Positions 1 to 7,667 of a DNA stretch of 64,000 nucleotides are shown here, one piece after another (position 1 is the first letter of the stretch; each line of letters begins with the position of its first letter). The stretch comes from CBDCYN01 sp965224205 (GTDB taxonomy: Bacteria; Planctomycetota; Phycisphaerae; Phycisphaerales; Phycisphaeraceae). The DNA lies in NCBI GenBank assembly GCA_965224205.1, contig CBDCYN010000029.1, positions 1 to 64,000 of the forward strand, given 5' to 3'. The position numbers and the translations under genes were made by a program. The notes beneath the pieces are model-generated. The model had not been told where the DNA came from and searched no databases. It worked only from the letters and a program-made list of their open reading frames with translations.

Positions 1-312
1 GAGGTCGGCTCCGAACATCAATCCCCGCGTGCCGTCCAAGATGTCACCGGGCGCGTCGGCCACAATGAGATCAAACCGCTTCTCCTCCTGGGAGCGGTCG
101 ATGAACTCGAATATCTGATCGTGTCGTTCCAGAGTTACGACGTGTACCTCTGGATTCGCTGCGGCTACCCATTTCGACGAGGACTGCTGACCGTCGGCGT
201 CAAGCAAACACACCCGCAGGTCCTGCTCCGCAACGAACGCAGCCAGGTGCACGGCCAGGGTGCTCTTGCCTACCCCTCCCTTGCGATTCAGCACGGCGAT
301 CACCTTCATCAT
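1..312 (-). CDS. parA: ParA/Soj-type partition ATPase, cut by the left window edge
   Basis: The first 104 residues of a P-loop ATPase of the ParA/MinD class, which segregates plasmids or chromosomes by ATP-dependent DNA binding. The N-terminus shows the deviant Walker A motif KGGVGKST at about residues 11-18, followed by the switch region LLDADGQQS (about 42-50) and the Walker B-like strand RFDLIVADAPGD (about 77-88). Two adjacent ATGs (312 and 309) could start it. The reading frame is open to base 1, so the C-terminus lies outside the window. It is divergent from the replication initiator gene at 915, which suggests a plasmid-type replication/partition module, free or integrated. A ParB-type partner is not visible here. 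Confidence 0.88.
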   Translation of the reverse strand, partial: MMKVIAVLNRKGGVGKSTLAVHLAAFVAEQDLRVCLLDADGQQSSSKWVAAANPEVHVVTLERHDQIFEFIDRSQEEKRFDLIVADAPGDILDGTRGLMFGADL

Positions 313-341
313 GGCCCGACCGTGCCATGCTCATAAGCAAC

Positions 342-419
342 CGTGCAAGCTTTTTTTTGGCAAGACGGCACACAAGCAAGCAATCGTGCAAGCATGCTTG
401 CCAAGAGATGGCTTGCCAA
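342..419. promoter_or_regulatory. Cluster of GCAAGC/GCTTGC motifs upstream of parA (candidate operator or partition site)
   Basis: Directly upstream of parA lie CGTGCAAGC at 342-350 and 385-393, TTGGCAAG at 357-364, and its complement CTTGCCAA at 397-404 and 412-419. A perfect 14-bp palindrome, GCAAGCATGCTTGC, spans 388-401. Repeated sites of this kind upstream of parA commonly serve autorepression or centromere function. That function is inferred from position only. Confidence 0.4.
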
Positions 420-420
420 T

Positions 421-914
421 GGCTGGAAGCAAGACCGAGACAAGTCGATCGACAGCCTTCGTGCATGGACACGCTGATCGGGTATCGGGCTCCCTGATTC
501 TTCCTGAGAGACTGGTAGTTCAGACCGTAACGGGCACACATTGAGGAGCGGATCTCAAAAGGTGATGGATTGAAATACCTGGGGTGTGCTAGACCTGGGG
601 TTAAAACGGTTGAAGTCCGGGCCAGTCTGAAAGGCGGACCGCCTGGGCTTCTTGAGCACGGAGGTGCTTATCGAGTAGCGACATCGAATTCTGGGCAACA
701 AAAAAGCGACCTGCCGGGGTCGCTTCTTTTGAGTCCGCGGATTCTGTCTTGACTGCGGGGCCTAATGAATCGAGCCCCACACTATCAGGGTGGCTTGCCC
801 CCCGTCAAGACAGATTTCACGAGGCTGACCGTCCGGTTGCGCCCCGACTTTGGCGCCGCGTGTTGATGAACACACACGTGGACGCGGATTCTGCGTGTCA
901 TGACGAGGCAAGGG
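421..914. other. Non-coding stretch between parA and rep
   Basis: About 490 bases with no convincing gene. Short open frames here have no recognisable domains. It holds the bidirectional terminator-like hairpin at 699-730 and must contain the promoter of the replication gene that starts at 915. Confidence 0.5.
699..730. terminator. Bidirectional rho-independent terminator
   Basis: An 8-bp stem AAGCGACC / GGTCGCTT (704-711 with 718-725) with a 6-base loop is preceded by an A-run and followed by CTTTT, so it could work on either strand. No gene ends immediately beside it, so it may insulate the replication module. Confidence 0.6.
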
Positions 915-2231
915 ATGAACGCACAGCCATCTCCCATGAACCAAACCCATGAGCCGACCGAAAAGGTCATCCCGTTTCCGGGAAATACAAACCATCGAAC
1001 CAAACTCGCCACGGACAACGCCGTCTGGGCGATGTTTGATAGTGGGGTCTTCGCCGCCTTACGCAGCGTCCCTGTCGGGCCGGCCTGTCAGGCGGTCTAC
1101 ATGGCCCTGATACGACGACTACCCAACGTCCGCCCGAGCCTAAGCCGCCTGGCCTCAGACACCGGCTTGAACCGCTCTACGGTCGCTAGGGCACTGAATA
1201 TCCTGGAAACGATTGGGCTCATCCAACGCCATCACAGCCACACCGAATGCGGCGATCCCGCCACCACGGCATATGAGTTGGCCGATCTGCGTGACCCCAA
1301 GGTTGCCAAGCGATGCCGTATCCAAATCCGTCAGCTCATCGATCAGAAATCAACGCCTAGCGAGGGGGGTAGTTGCACGGGTGCGACTACGGGGGGTAGT
1401 CGCATGGGCGCAACTAGGGGTAGTCGCACCCGTGCGCCGAAGGTAGTCGCACCGGTGCGACCCAAAGATCCAATAAAGAAACAAAACAAGCAGCAAGAGG
1501 CTTCGCCTTTGGTTGGTGGTGAAAATGTTGATGATTTCAGAGAGGAAATCATCAAGACCCTTCGGCGATGGGGGATCAGCAATCCAGCCTACCTGCTGAA
1601 CCCTGACAATGAGTCAGCCATCCCCAAGTTGATCCAGCGACCCCACGAAGCTGCCAAGCTCATCGACAGAGCAATGAAGTTGCGTCAATGGACCCCGGAC
1701 TGTGGCCCGGGTCTGCGGGTTCGCCACCTCCAAAGCCATATCCGGGAGGCAGCCGATCTGCTGGAGGCTGATCGACGAGCAGACGAGATTCGCCGCAGAA
1801 GGCTCTCTGAGAAGGCCAGAGCGGCGATCGACCGACTACCCCAGGCCGAGGTATCCGGAATCGACGAACTGCCTGTCAGCCGCCGTGACGAGCTTCTCAG
1901 ACGGGGCCTGGAGGCGATAGGCGAACCGGAGGACGTGACAGCCGTAATTGCTGCTGATCAAGCCTCGTGCCGCCGTGTCGTCGCTCATGAGCTTCACAAG
2001 GAAGAACTCGGCCACAAACTGGACACCATGACCGACGAAGATCTTGACCTGCTCAAGCAAGAATTACTGATGCGTGTGCCCAATATTCGAACTTTCTTCA
2101 GGAACACGGACACTCGATCGAAAACAATGCGAGGATTGCTGATCAAGCAGCTAAGTATTCGACAGGCGGGGCAACGAGAACGTCATGAGTCAGTTGCTGC
2201 AATAGGCAACGATCAAGAGATGTGGGCATGA
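915..2231 (+). CDS. Winged-helix replication initiator-like protein
   Basis: A 438-residue protein whose N-terminal third (about residues 40-120) is a helix-turn-helix/winged-helix domain of the HTH_36 type: the segment around SLSRLASDTGLNRSTVARALNILETIGLIQR is a classic recognition-helix pattern. Such proteins are typical of plasmid, phage and integrative-element replication initiators. A low-complexity Gly/Arg/Thr linker (about residues 150-185) is encoded by palindromic DNA repeats (separate entry). The charged C-terminal half has no domain I can name. ATG at 915 is preferred over ATG at 900 because GAGG at 905-908 sits at proper spacing. The divergent parA supports a replication role. Function is inferred from domain and context. 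Confidence 0.72.
   Translation: MNAQPSPMNQTHEPTEKVIPFPGNTNHRTKLATDNAVWAMFDSGVFAALRSVPVGPACQAVYMALIRRLPNVRPSLSRLASDTGLNRSTVARALNILETIGLIQRHHSHTECGDPATTAYELADLRDPKVAKRCRIQIRQLIDQKSTPSEGGSCTGATTGGSRMGATRGSRTRAPKVVAPVRPKDPIKKQNKQQEASPLVGGENVDDFREEIIKTLRRWGISNPAYLLNPDNESAIPKLIQRPHEAAKLIDRAMKLRQWTPDCGPGLRVRHLQSHIREAADLLEADRRADEIRRRRLSEKARAAIDRLPQAEVSGIDELPVSRRDELLRRGLEAIGEPEDVTAVIAADQASCRRVVAHELHKEELGHKLDTMTDEDLDLLKQELLMRVPNIRTFFRNTDTRSKTMRGLLIKQLSIRQAGQRERHESVAAIGNDQEMWA
1369..1462 (+). repeat. Four imperfect 22-bp palindromes inside the rep gene (iteron-like)
   Basis: Units starting at 1369, 1396, 1420 and 1443 each read GTAGTCGCAC (or a one- to two-base variant), then a 2-base centre, then an inverted copy approximating GTGCGACTAC. 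Spacings are 27, 24 and 23 bp. The first unit pairs in 9 of 10 positions. They encode the low-complexity linker of the initiator. Origins embedded in initiator genes are known, for example lambda O. Confidence 0.75.
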
Positions 2232-2266
2232 GGCCAGATTTGAGAACGACAGAGACAGCTATGCGG

Positions 2267-2593
2267 TTACTCCGAATCGTCGGGGATCGACGCGCGAACC
2301 ATCGCCTCTATCCCCGCCTTGATGGCGTCGGGCAAGAGGTCCCATTTTTCGATCAGCAACGCCAGTCGTGGGGACTCGTTCTTGAGAAACGACAAGTAGC
2401 GCGCCAAGTCAAAATTATTGGATTTACAAGCCTTGCAAAGACAATGGGTTGACGAAATATCGCTTCGGTTTTCGAGACCGGCCCCTTCAGCCGCTCGGGC
2501 ACCTCTCCTAGAAGTCGTTTTCGCTCTATTTTTCTCGGCTAAATCCTTGTTCTTAGAGAACTTTTCGGCACCGGCACAATCTGCTTTTTTCAA
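2267..2593 (-). CDS. Hypothetical protein of accessory-element type
   Basis: A 108-residue protein. The N-terminal 45 residues are rich in Lys, Arg, Ala and Glu and likely disordered. A short Cys/His cluster THCLCKAC lies near residue 50. The C-terminus has a hydrophobic helical segment ending in LIEKWDLLPDAIKAGIEAMV. Similar 'WDxLPxAIxAGI' endings recur, as I recall, in small proteins encoded next to plasmid and phage genes, but I cannot name a function. It is convergent with rep, only about 35 bases past its stop, and upstream it abuts the IS21 remnant. Conserved protein-like composition argues that it is a real gene. Confidence 0.55.
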   Translation of the reverse strand: MKKADCAGAEKFSKNKDLAEKNRAKTTSRRGARAAEGAGLENRSDISSTHCLCKACKSNNFDLARYLSFLKNESPRLALLIEKWDLLPDAIKAGIEAMVRASIPDDSE

Positions 2594-2639
2594 CGGGCTC
2601 AGTATACCATAGTCGCCTGAAGTCTCACCTCGCCCTTGC

Positions 2640-2687
2640 TGGAAACGATCATTGAAAATTGAGCCGGACGATCACTGAAAAGTGAGC
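2640..2687 (+). repeat. Left terminal repeats of the IS21 remnant
   Basis: Two tandem boxes, GATCATTGAAAATTGAGCC (2648-2666) and GATCACTGAAAAGTGAGCC (2670-2688), which are presumed IstA binding sites. The outer box mirrors the right end. Confidence 0.75.
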
Positions 2688-2767
2688 CACCTGGGTTCGA
2701 AGAATAACGCCGGGATCGGCGTTGTCCAAAGCCCTGAGTTTCTTGCTCAGGGTGTCCGGCTCAGGAG

Positions 2768-3570
2768 TTAGCTCTTGTCGGGGCTGTCACCTCCTTTTCG
2801 TCGTTGGGTTTTCTTCTTCCTACTGGCCTTGAGGCGATAGCTGTCGACGACCAGCTCCAGGATGTCCACGTGGTGAGTGAGTCGGTCGATCAAGGCACCG
2901 ACCAACCGTTGATCGTTGGCGAAGACTTGAGGCCAGTCTGCGAAGGGTAGGTTCGTGGTCACGATCAGGCTGGTCTGTTCGTAGCACTGACTGAAGAAGC
3001 TGAACAGGTGTTCGGCCCCGCGTCGGTCCAGGGGGATGTAGCCCAGCTCATCGATGATGATCAGGTCATGGCGTTTGATCTGGCCTTCGAGCTTGGTGAC
3101 CTGCCGCTCTTCTCGGGCTTCGAGGTAGAGGTTGGCCAGCTGCGACGCGGTGTAGAACCGCACACGTTGTTTGCGGCGACAAGCCTCCAAACCGATCGCG
3201 ATCGCCAGGTGCGTCTTGCCCGTGCCTTCCGGGGCGGTGGCCCGTTGAGGGTGAGGTTGGACCGTCGTTCGATGAACAAGCACTGGGCCAGCTCCAGCAC
3301 CCGGGGCTTGTTGAGCTTGGGCACCGCGGTGAAGTCGAAGGCGTCGAGTTCCTTGAGCACCGGGAACTTCGCGGCTTTGATCCGCCGCTGGATCGATGCG
3401 GCGTGACGCTGGTTGACTTCCAACTCCGCCAGTTGCTGGAGGAACTGTTCATAGGTCGCCTTTTGATCGGCGGCTTGCCGGGCTACCCCGGGATATTCCC
3501 GCAACATCGCCGACAGCTTCAGCGTCCGCAGATACTCGTCTAACAAGACCGTGGGGGTGGGATCACTCAT
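2768..3570 (-). pseudogene. istB: istB, IS21 helper ATPase, broken by a frameshift in Walker A
   Basis: IstB is the AAA+ helper that loads the IS21 transposase IstA. The 5' frame (from 3570) encodes a normal N-terminal domain ending ...FIERRSNLTLNGPP. The 3' frame (to 2768) continues GTGKTHLAIAIGLEACRR..., with Walker B LIIIDELGYIPLD and the sensor region IVTTNLPF. At the join, around 3222-3229, eight extra bases (CCCCGGAA on the coding strand) separate the codons of GPP and GTGKT; removing them restores the exact family motif GPPGTGKT. The gene overlaps the istA stop by 4 bases, as is usual. It is inactive as sequenced unless the insertion is an assembly artefact. Confidence 0.82.
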
Positions 3571-3707
3571 CGTGCCACCTCCAGTTCCGCAGCTTCGGCT
3601 GCGACGCCCACCAGCTGGTCATAATCGCCCAGCGGGCGAGTGCCGTCGTGCATCTGGTGCAGATCGGGGCGATGCGACAGGTCCAACTTCGAGCACGATG
3701 CCAGCGG
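3567..3707 (-). pseudogene. istA: istA 3' fragment (IS21 transposase C-terminus)
   Basis: About 46 codons ending ...RPDLHQMHDGTRPLGDYDQL...ELEVAR, read into the istB start with the typical 4-base overlap. The rest of istA is absent because the IS3 element begins at 3708. Identification rests on position upstream of istB and on the C-terminal style of IstA proteins. Confidence 0.6.
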
Positions 3708-3776
3708 TGACCTTCCCCAGAGAAAGTGGACGGTCCTAACTGCTAGGTAGGATGCCTGGCGAAAGGAGTCCACCAG

Positions 3777-4073
3777 ATGTCAAAGTCGATGGGCAACGGG
3801 AAATCGAGCAAGCGGTATGACGATCAGTTCAAGGCCGGGGCGGTGCGGATGGTCACCGAGGAAGGGTTGTCCCAGTCCGAGGTCGCCCGGCGCTTAGGGG
3901 TCGCGGGCACGACGGTGTGTGCTTGGGTTCGGCAGTTAGCCCCTAACGGTCGGCTCACTGATCAAGAGATTCGGATCAAGCTGCGGGAGTTGGAACAAGA
4001 GAACCGTCGGCTGAAGATGGAACGGGAAATCCTAAAAAAAGCCGCGACCTTCTTCGCGAGCGAAAGCCGATGA
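3777..4073 (+). CDS. IS3 OrfA, helix-turn-helix transposase subunit
   Basis: A 98-residue protein with an N-terminal helix-turn-helix (LSQSEVARRLGVAGTTVCAWV, about residues 40-60) and a C-terminal leucine-zipper-like helix (LRELEQENRRLKMEREILKKA). This is the standard IS3 OrfA layout for inverted-repeat recognition and oligomerisation. A slippery A7G run at 4034-4041 near the end would permit the programmed -1 frameshift that makes the OrfAB transposase: the -1 frame is open from there into orfB. Its stop overlaps the orfB start as ATGA. Confidence 0.9.
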   Translation: MSKSMGNGKSSKRYDDQFKAGAVRMVTEEGLSQSEVARRLGVAGTTVCAWVRQLAPNGRLTDQEIRIKLRELEQENRRLKMEREILKKAATFFASESR

Positions 4074-4930
4074 GGTACCGCTTCATCGACGAGCACCGCG
4101 ACCACTGGCCGGTCCGCGTGATGTGCCGGGTCCTGTGCGTGAGCCCCAGCGGGTTCTACGCCTGGCGAGCCCGTCCCGTGTGCGAGCAGGCGACCCGTCG
4201 CGGGCAACTGGCGGAGAAGGTCCACCGGGTTTTTGAAGATCATCGTCGGGTCTACGGCAGCCCACGGGTTCATGAACAACTCCAAGCCGACGGTGAGCGT
4301 TGCAGCGTGAACACGGTGGCCAAGATCATGCAAGAAGAAGGCTTGCAAGCCAAAGGGCCTAAACGGTTCAAGCCGGTGACGACCGATTCGAAACACGATC
4401 AGCCGATCGCCGAGAATCTCTTGCAACGTGACTTCACGGCCACGGGTCCCAACCAGAAATGGGTGGCCGATATCACGTATCTGCCCACGCGGATGGGCTG
4501 GGTGTATCTGGCGGTGGTGTTGGATGTGTTCTCGCGCATGGTGGTGGGCTGGTCGGTCGCCGATCACCTGCGGGCCGACCTGGTGTGCGAGGCGTTGCGT
4601 CGGGCGGCAGGGAAAAGAAATCCTCTGACGGGGGTGATTCATCACAGCGATCGTGGGGTCCAATACGCCAGCGGGGTGTACCAGGATCTGCTGGGGTTTT
4701 ATGGGATCTCCTGCTCGATGAGCGGCAAGGGCAACTGTTACGACAACGCGATGATGGAGAGTTTTATGGGCACGTTGAAGATCGAGCTGGTTCACGGATC
4801 GGATTGGGTCGACCTCGATGAGGTGGCCACGGCGTTGTTTGATTACATCGAGGTGTTTTACAATCGTGTGCGGCTGCACTCGTCTTTGGGGTACAACAGC
4901 CCCCTGGCCTACGAGCTGCAGACCGCATAA
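4070..4930 (+). CDS. IS3 OrfB, DDE transposase (rve integrase core)
   Basis: A 286-residue catalytic subunit. HTH_21 lies near residues 45-100 and the integrase core follows: first Asp in WVADITYL, second Asp in VIHHSDRGVQYAS, and the Glu in NAMMESFMGTLKIEL. The C-terminal YNRVRLHSSLGYNSPLAYE is the usual IS3 signature. The frame is intact, so the element may still be active. It starts in a 4-base overlap with orfA and is probably expressed as an OrfAB fusion by -1 frameshifting. Confidence 0.93.
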   Translation: MRYRFIDEHRDHWPVRVMCRVLCVSPSGFYAWRARPVCEQATRRGQLAEKVHRVFEDHRRVYGSPRVHEQLQADGERCSVNTVAKIMQEEGLQAKGPKRFKPVTTDSKHDQPIAENLLQRDFTATGPNQKWVADITYLPTRMGWVYLAVVLDVFSRMVVGWSVADHLRADLVCEALRRAAGKRNPLTGVIHHSDRGVQYASGVYQDLLGFYGISCSMSGKGNCYDNAMMESFMGTLKIELVHGSDWVDLDEVATALFDYIEVFYNRVRLHSSLGYNSPLAYELQTA

Positions 4931-5028
4931 CTCACGAAACCGACCGTCCACTTTCCCTGGGGAAGATCAAGCACCTATCTGGCCTCCGTGCAGGGGGTTA
5001 AATCCCCACACGCTAAGGCCGCTGCAGT

Positions 5029-5088
5029 GGCTCAATTTTCAATGAATGTTCGGCCCCCGTCCGGCTCAGTTTTCAATGATCGTTTCCA
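5029..5088 (-). repeat. Right terminal repeats of the IS21 remnant
   Basis: Read on the minus strand, GATCATTGAAAACTGAGCC (ending near 5062) is followed by a second box, CATTGAAAATTGAGCC, near 5029-5045. They are inverted relative to the left-end boxes. Confidence 0.75.
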
Positions 5089-5295
5089 CGGCCCTACTGT
5101 CCGCCAATCGTGAGCCACCGCACTTTGATCGAGACGGTCAACGATCAACTCAAGAACGTCTGCCAGATCGAGCACACCCGTCACCGCAGCCCGATCAACT
5201 GCATCACCCACCTGATCGCCTACACCACGCAACCCAAACGGCCTCACATCAATCTCGATCTCCCACGAGACCAACTAACCCTCACCTTCGCTTAA
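5089..5295 (+). pseudogene. IS982-family transposase 3' fragment
   Basis: The frame begins at the IS21 right end and encodes about 68 residues including LIETVNDQLKNVCQIEHTRHRS and a C-terminal HLIAYTTQPKRP segment, the characteristic C-terminus of IS982 transposases. The N-terminal three-quarters are missing, and no left part is seen at the other side of the IS21 remnant. It is a dead fragment marking the junction between the mobile-element cluster and the chromosomal genes that follow. Confidence 0.75.
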
Positions 5296-5435
5296 GCGCG
5301 ACTGAGGTCCGAAGGTTACGAAACGATTGATCTCGATGGATTGGAGGCAAGCAACGGCTGCGGCTGGTCGCGTCGGAATGTGCGAACGATTGGACGCGTT
5401 GCCGGTGTGCGAGTGGGGCGATTACAGAGAGGCGA

Positions 5436-6656
5436 TCATTTCGGCGTTAGCCTTACCAGCGTCCGAGGCTCGAACGGCATCGCGTCGATCAGGGCAACCA
5501 CCTCGTCGACGGTCACCGCCATCAGCCGCTCTAACTCAATCTCGAGAGGGGTATACTCGTTAAGGTACACCCATTGCCCGCCTATGTTGCGCATGCGCCC
5601 ACACGGGTTTTCGCCCTGGAGCACGGTCTGGGTGGCCAGCTTGTTTTTCGCCCGGTCGATCTCGTTAGCATCGACGCTATTTTTGAATCGATCGAGGGTC
5701 CCAAGCAAGATCTCCTCGACCTGCTGGGCGCGGCCGGGGTCGCACGAGGCGAAGGCCAGGTAGGCCCCGTGGCCGTCCTGAGGGCTAAACGAGAAATCGG
5801 CTTCATCCGCGAGGCCGGGGTCCACCAGGGCCCAGTAGAGACGCGACCCTTCATCGTCTCCCAAGACATCCGCTAGGATCCTCGCGGCGTAGCGACTTGG
5901 ATCCTGAGCCGACGGGGCGTGACACATCATCGCTAGATAGTGACGGGTGATTCGGTCATCGCGGAGGGTCATCTCTTGACATACCGGGCGGGGTTGTTCA
6001 TAACCGCGGCATGCCCCGCTGGACCGCCACGACTGGGTTGACGCGGTCACGTCCGTGAGAAAACGGTCGGGGTCGATCCGGCCCGCCGCAGCGACGGTGA
6101 TGTTATCGGCGCTGTACCGGTCTTCGAAGTAGGCCCGCATCTGCTTCACCGAGAGCCCCTTGACCGTCTCCACGGTGCCCAGCACCCGGTGACCCAATGC
6201 CAGGCCCTTGAAGTAGTTTTCGACCAGCGTATCTTGGAGCCGCCATTGGGGGCGGTCATCGTACATCCCGATCTCTTCGAGGATGACGTTTTTCTCCATA
6301 TCGAAGTCCGCCTCACGCAACGCCGGGCGGAGCATATCACCTAACAGGTCGACCGCTTGGGGCAGGTGCTCGGGCAGGACCTGGGCCCAGTAGACGGTAT
6401 TCTCGTGGGAAGTGAAGGCGTTGTAGTTAGCGCCGATCTCGTCGAACTCTCGGTTCACATCATCGGCGCTGCGGCGATCGGTGCCCTTAAACATCATGTG
6501 CTCGAGGAAGTGGCTCACGCCCATGACCTCCCCACGCTCATCACGGGCGCCGGTCTTGACAAAGAAACCTACCGCGGCGGTGTGCGCATCGTCGTTAGAC
6601 TCAGCAATCACATTCAGGCCGTTGGGCAGCTGGTGCTGGTGGAACGCGATGGTCAT
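5436..6656 (-). CDS. M16-family zinc metallopeptidase (pitrilysin/MPP-like)
   Basis: A 406-residue peptidase of the short bacterial M16B type, which degrades peptides inside a clamshell of two homologous halves. The inverted zinc motif HFLEH is at residues 49-53 and the distal acidic ligand lies in EKNVILEEIGMY (about 121-132). The N-terminal half spans about 1-210 and the inactive second half 215-400. There is no signal peptide, so it is probably cytosolic. ATG at 6656 fits the family start (PNGLNVIAE). The next gene upstream on the same strand is thioredoxin (52 bases away), so the pair may be co-transcribed. It directly follows the mobile-element cluster and appears intact. Confidence 0.93.
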   Translation of the reverse strand: MTIAFHQHQLPNGLNVIAESNDDAHTAAVGFFVKTGARDERGEVMGVSHFLEHMMFKGTDRRSADDVNREFDEIGANYNAFTSHENTVYWAQVLPEHLPQAVDLLGDMLRPALREADFDMEKNVILEEIGMYDDRPQWRLQDTLVENYFKGLALGHRVLGTVETVKGLSVKQMRAYFEDRYSADNITVAAAGRIDPDRFLTDVTASTQSWRSSGACRGYEQPRPVCQEMTLRDDRITRHYLAMMCHAPSAQDPSRYAARILADVLGDDEGSRLYWALVDPGLADEADFSFSPQDGHGAYLAFASCDPGRAQQVEEILLGTLDRFKNSVDANEIDRAKNKLATQTVLQGENPCGRMRNIGGQWVYLNEYTPLEIELERLMAVTVDEVVALIDAMPFEPRTLVRLTPK

Positions 6657-6708
6657 CGGATAAGATCCGTTGCTCGATGGGCCGGTCCGTGGTGGGTGGG
6701 GCCCGGGG

Positions 6709-7041
6709 TCAAACCGCGACCTTTTCCAGCTCGGCCTCGAGCTCTTGCTTCGGCTTCATGCCGGTCATCCGGTTGACCTCCTGACCGCCGCTAAACAAGA
6801 TCAGCGTCGGGATCGCGGTGATCTGATACTTGACCGCGATTTCCCGGTTCCCATCGGTATCCAGCTTCCCGACCTTGATCTTACCCTTGTATTGTGTCGC
6901 CAGCTCGTCAATCGTCGGCGCCAGCATGCGGCACGGGGCGCACCATTCGGCCCAGAAGTCGACCAGTACCGGCTGGTCGGATTGGAGGACCTGCTCATCA
7001 AAGTTGTCATCCGTGAATTCCAGAACATCTTCACCGGCCAT
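6709..7041 (-). CDS. trxA: Thioredoxin
   Basis: A 110-residue thioredoxin, the general cytosolic protein disulfide reductant. The redox centre is WCAPC (Cys34, Cys37) in place of the commoner WCGPC. The cis-proline loop AIPTLILF and the Lys in KVGKLDTD match the family. The length is normal. An 18-bp inverted repeat lies 43 bases upstream and could be regulatory. It is probably the first gene of a two-gene unit with the M16 peptidase. Confidence 0.95.
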   Translation of the reverse strand: MAGEDVLEFTDDNFDEQVLQSDQPVLVDFWAEWCAPCRMLAPTIDELATQYKGKIKVGKLDTDGNREIAVKYQITAIPTLILFSGGQEVNRMTGMKPKQELEAELEKVAV

Positions 7042-7083
7042 GGATCAACTCCTGCATAAGTTAGCTTGTGATCATTCGATTAC

Positions 7084-7101
7084 CTAGAATCTCGATTCTA
7101 G
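7084..7101. promoter_or_regulatory. Perfect inverted repeat upstream of trxA
   Basis: CTAGAATC-TC-GATTCTAG, 8-bp arms with a 2-base centre, about 43 bases before the trxA start. Position and symmetry fit an operator. No regulator can be named. Confidence 0.4.
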
Positions 7102-7667
7102 ACGTCAAGCCGGTACTGTTCAACCAAATACCGCTGGGGTTGGCCGCGACACGTATGTGCGGTCAACCGGCGACGCAGACCCTCCCGAGGCGTTCAACAA
7201 CTCGTTGGGTAAAGCGGCTGGGTCGATCACCCGGCTCCGCATCCTTACGTCAGCGGGCTAAGAAAGGTTCAAAACCGGATCGGCGACGGTCAATAACGTA
7301 TTGAGCCGCGACGCGGATCACCCGACAAAGGAAGAAAGAATTAGGTTCTGTCGAAAAATTTTGATCGGGTGCCACTGGCTGCTGGTCCGCCAGTGCGGAG
7401 ACCTGTGTTGTTGGTGTCTGCACTGGCGGACCAGCAGCCAGTGGCACACCCATGGACCTCCAAAACGAGTTTTCCGACAGGGCTTAGTATGCCACCCGAA
7501 CATGATGCAAACACGATGTAATAGATAGTTCAATGCGGGCTTAGCGGGCCTTCGATTACGGGGCACAAGCCCGTTGTTAGCCTCTTCCATCGTGAGGCGA
7601 ACGATTCGTTATGGGACGTGCCGCCCATCTCGCTCATAGACCCGCGACGCCGCCAAGGAGTAGTACG
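7102..7667. other. Intergenic region between divergent trxA and the sugar-dehydrogenase gene
   Basis: About 570 bases without a convincing gene. The main structure is the long palindrome at 7369-7447. Short open frames across it on both strands encode an ALADQQPVAP-type peptide, which is the palindrome translated rather than a protein. Confidence 0.5.
7369..7447. repeat. Dispersed long palindrome, family 1 copy 1
   Basis: Arms of 28 bases (7369-7396 and 7420-7447) are perfectly complementary, beginning GTGCCACTGGCTGCTGG, with a 23-base loop. Related copies lie at 58832-58913 and 60282-60312. Confidence 0.85.

Larger units (their letters stand above)
3708..4969 (+). mobile_element. Complete IS3-family insertion sequence
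   Basis: A 1262-bp element bounded by ~28-bp inverted repeats beginning TGAYCTTCCCCAG (3708-3735 and 4942-4969, two mismatches). It contains orfA and orfB in the IS3 arrangement. No 3-4-bp target duplication is visible (CGG on the left, AGC on the right). This fits a deletion next to the element that also removed most of istA. Confidence 0.88.
2640..5088. mobile_element. IS21-family remnant carrying a nested IS3-family element
   Basis: The outer ends are inverted repeats starting TGGAAACGATCATTGAAAA at 2640 and, on the other strand, at 5088, with one mismatch over 28 bp. Each end has a second internal copy of the ATTGAAAATTGAGCC-type box, the multiple terminal repeats typical of IS21. Inside on the minus strand are a frameshifted istB and the last ~47 codons of istA. 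The rest of istA is missing, replaced by an IS3 element (3708-4969) that itself has no target duplication. Flanks TTGC and CGGC do not match, so no IS21 target duplication remains either. The element is defective. Confidence 0.82.

Noticed and set aside
570..752. A 60-codon frame between parA and rep
   Set aside because: No start signal or domain, and it runs through the terminator hairpin at 699-730.
1369..1462. Regularly spaced repeats considered as a CRISPR array
   Set aside because: Units are palindromic, only four, with 1-5-base gaps and inside an open reading frame; no spacers and no cas genes.
2690..2700. A GGGTTCGAA that could be a tRNA T-loop
   Set aside because: No acceptor, anticodon or D-arm can be folded around it; it lies just inside the IS21 left end.
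3962..4951. A 329-codon open frame antisense to the IS3 transposase
   Set aside because: It mirrors a well-conserved DDE transposase; long antisense frames are expected in GC-rich coding DNA, and its sequence is Arg/His/Pro-rich with no domain.
7250..7590. Short frames on both strands across the 7.4-kb palindrome
   Set aside because: The peptides are translations of the palindromic repeat, a recurrent annotation artefact.
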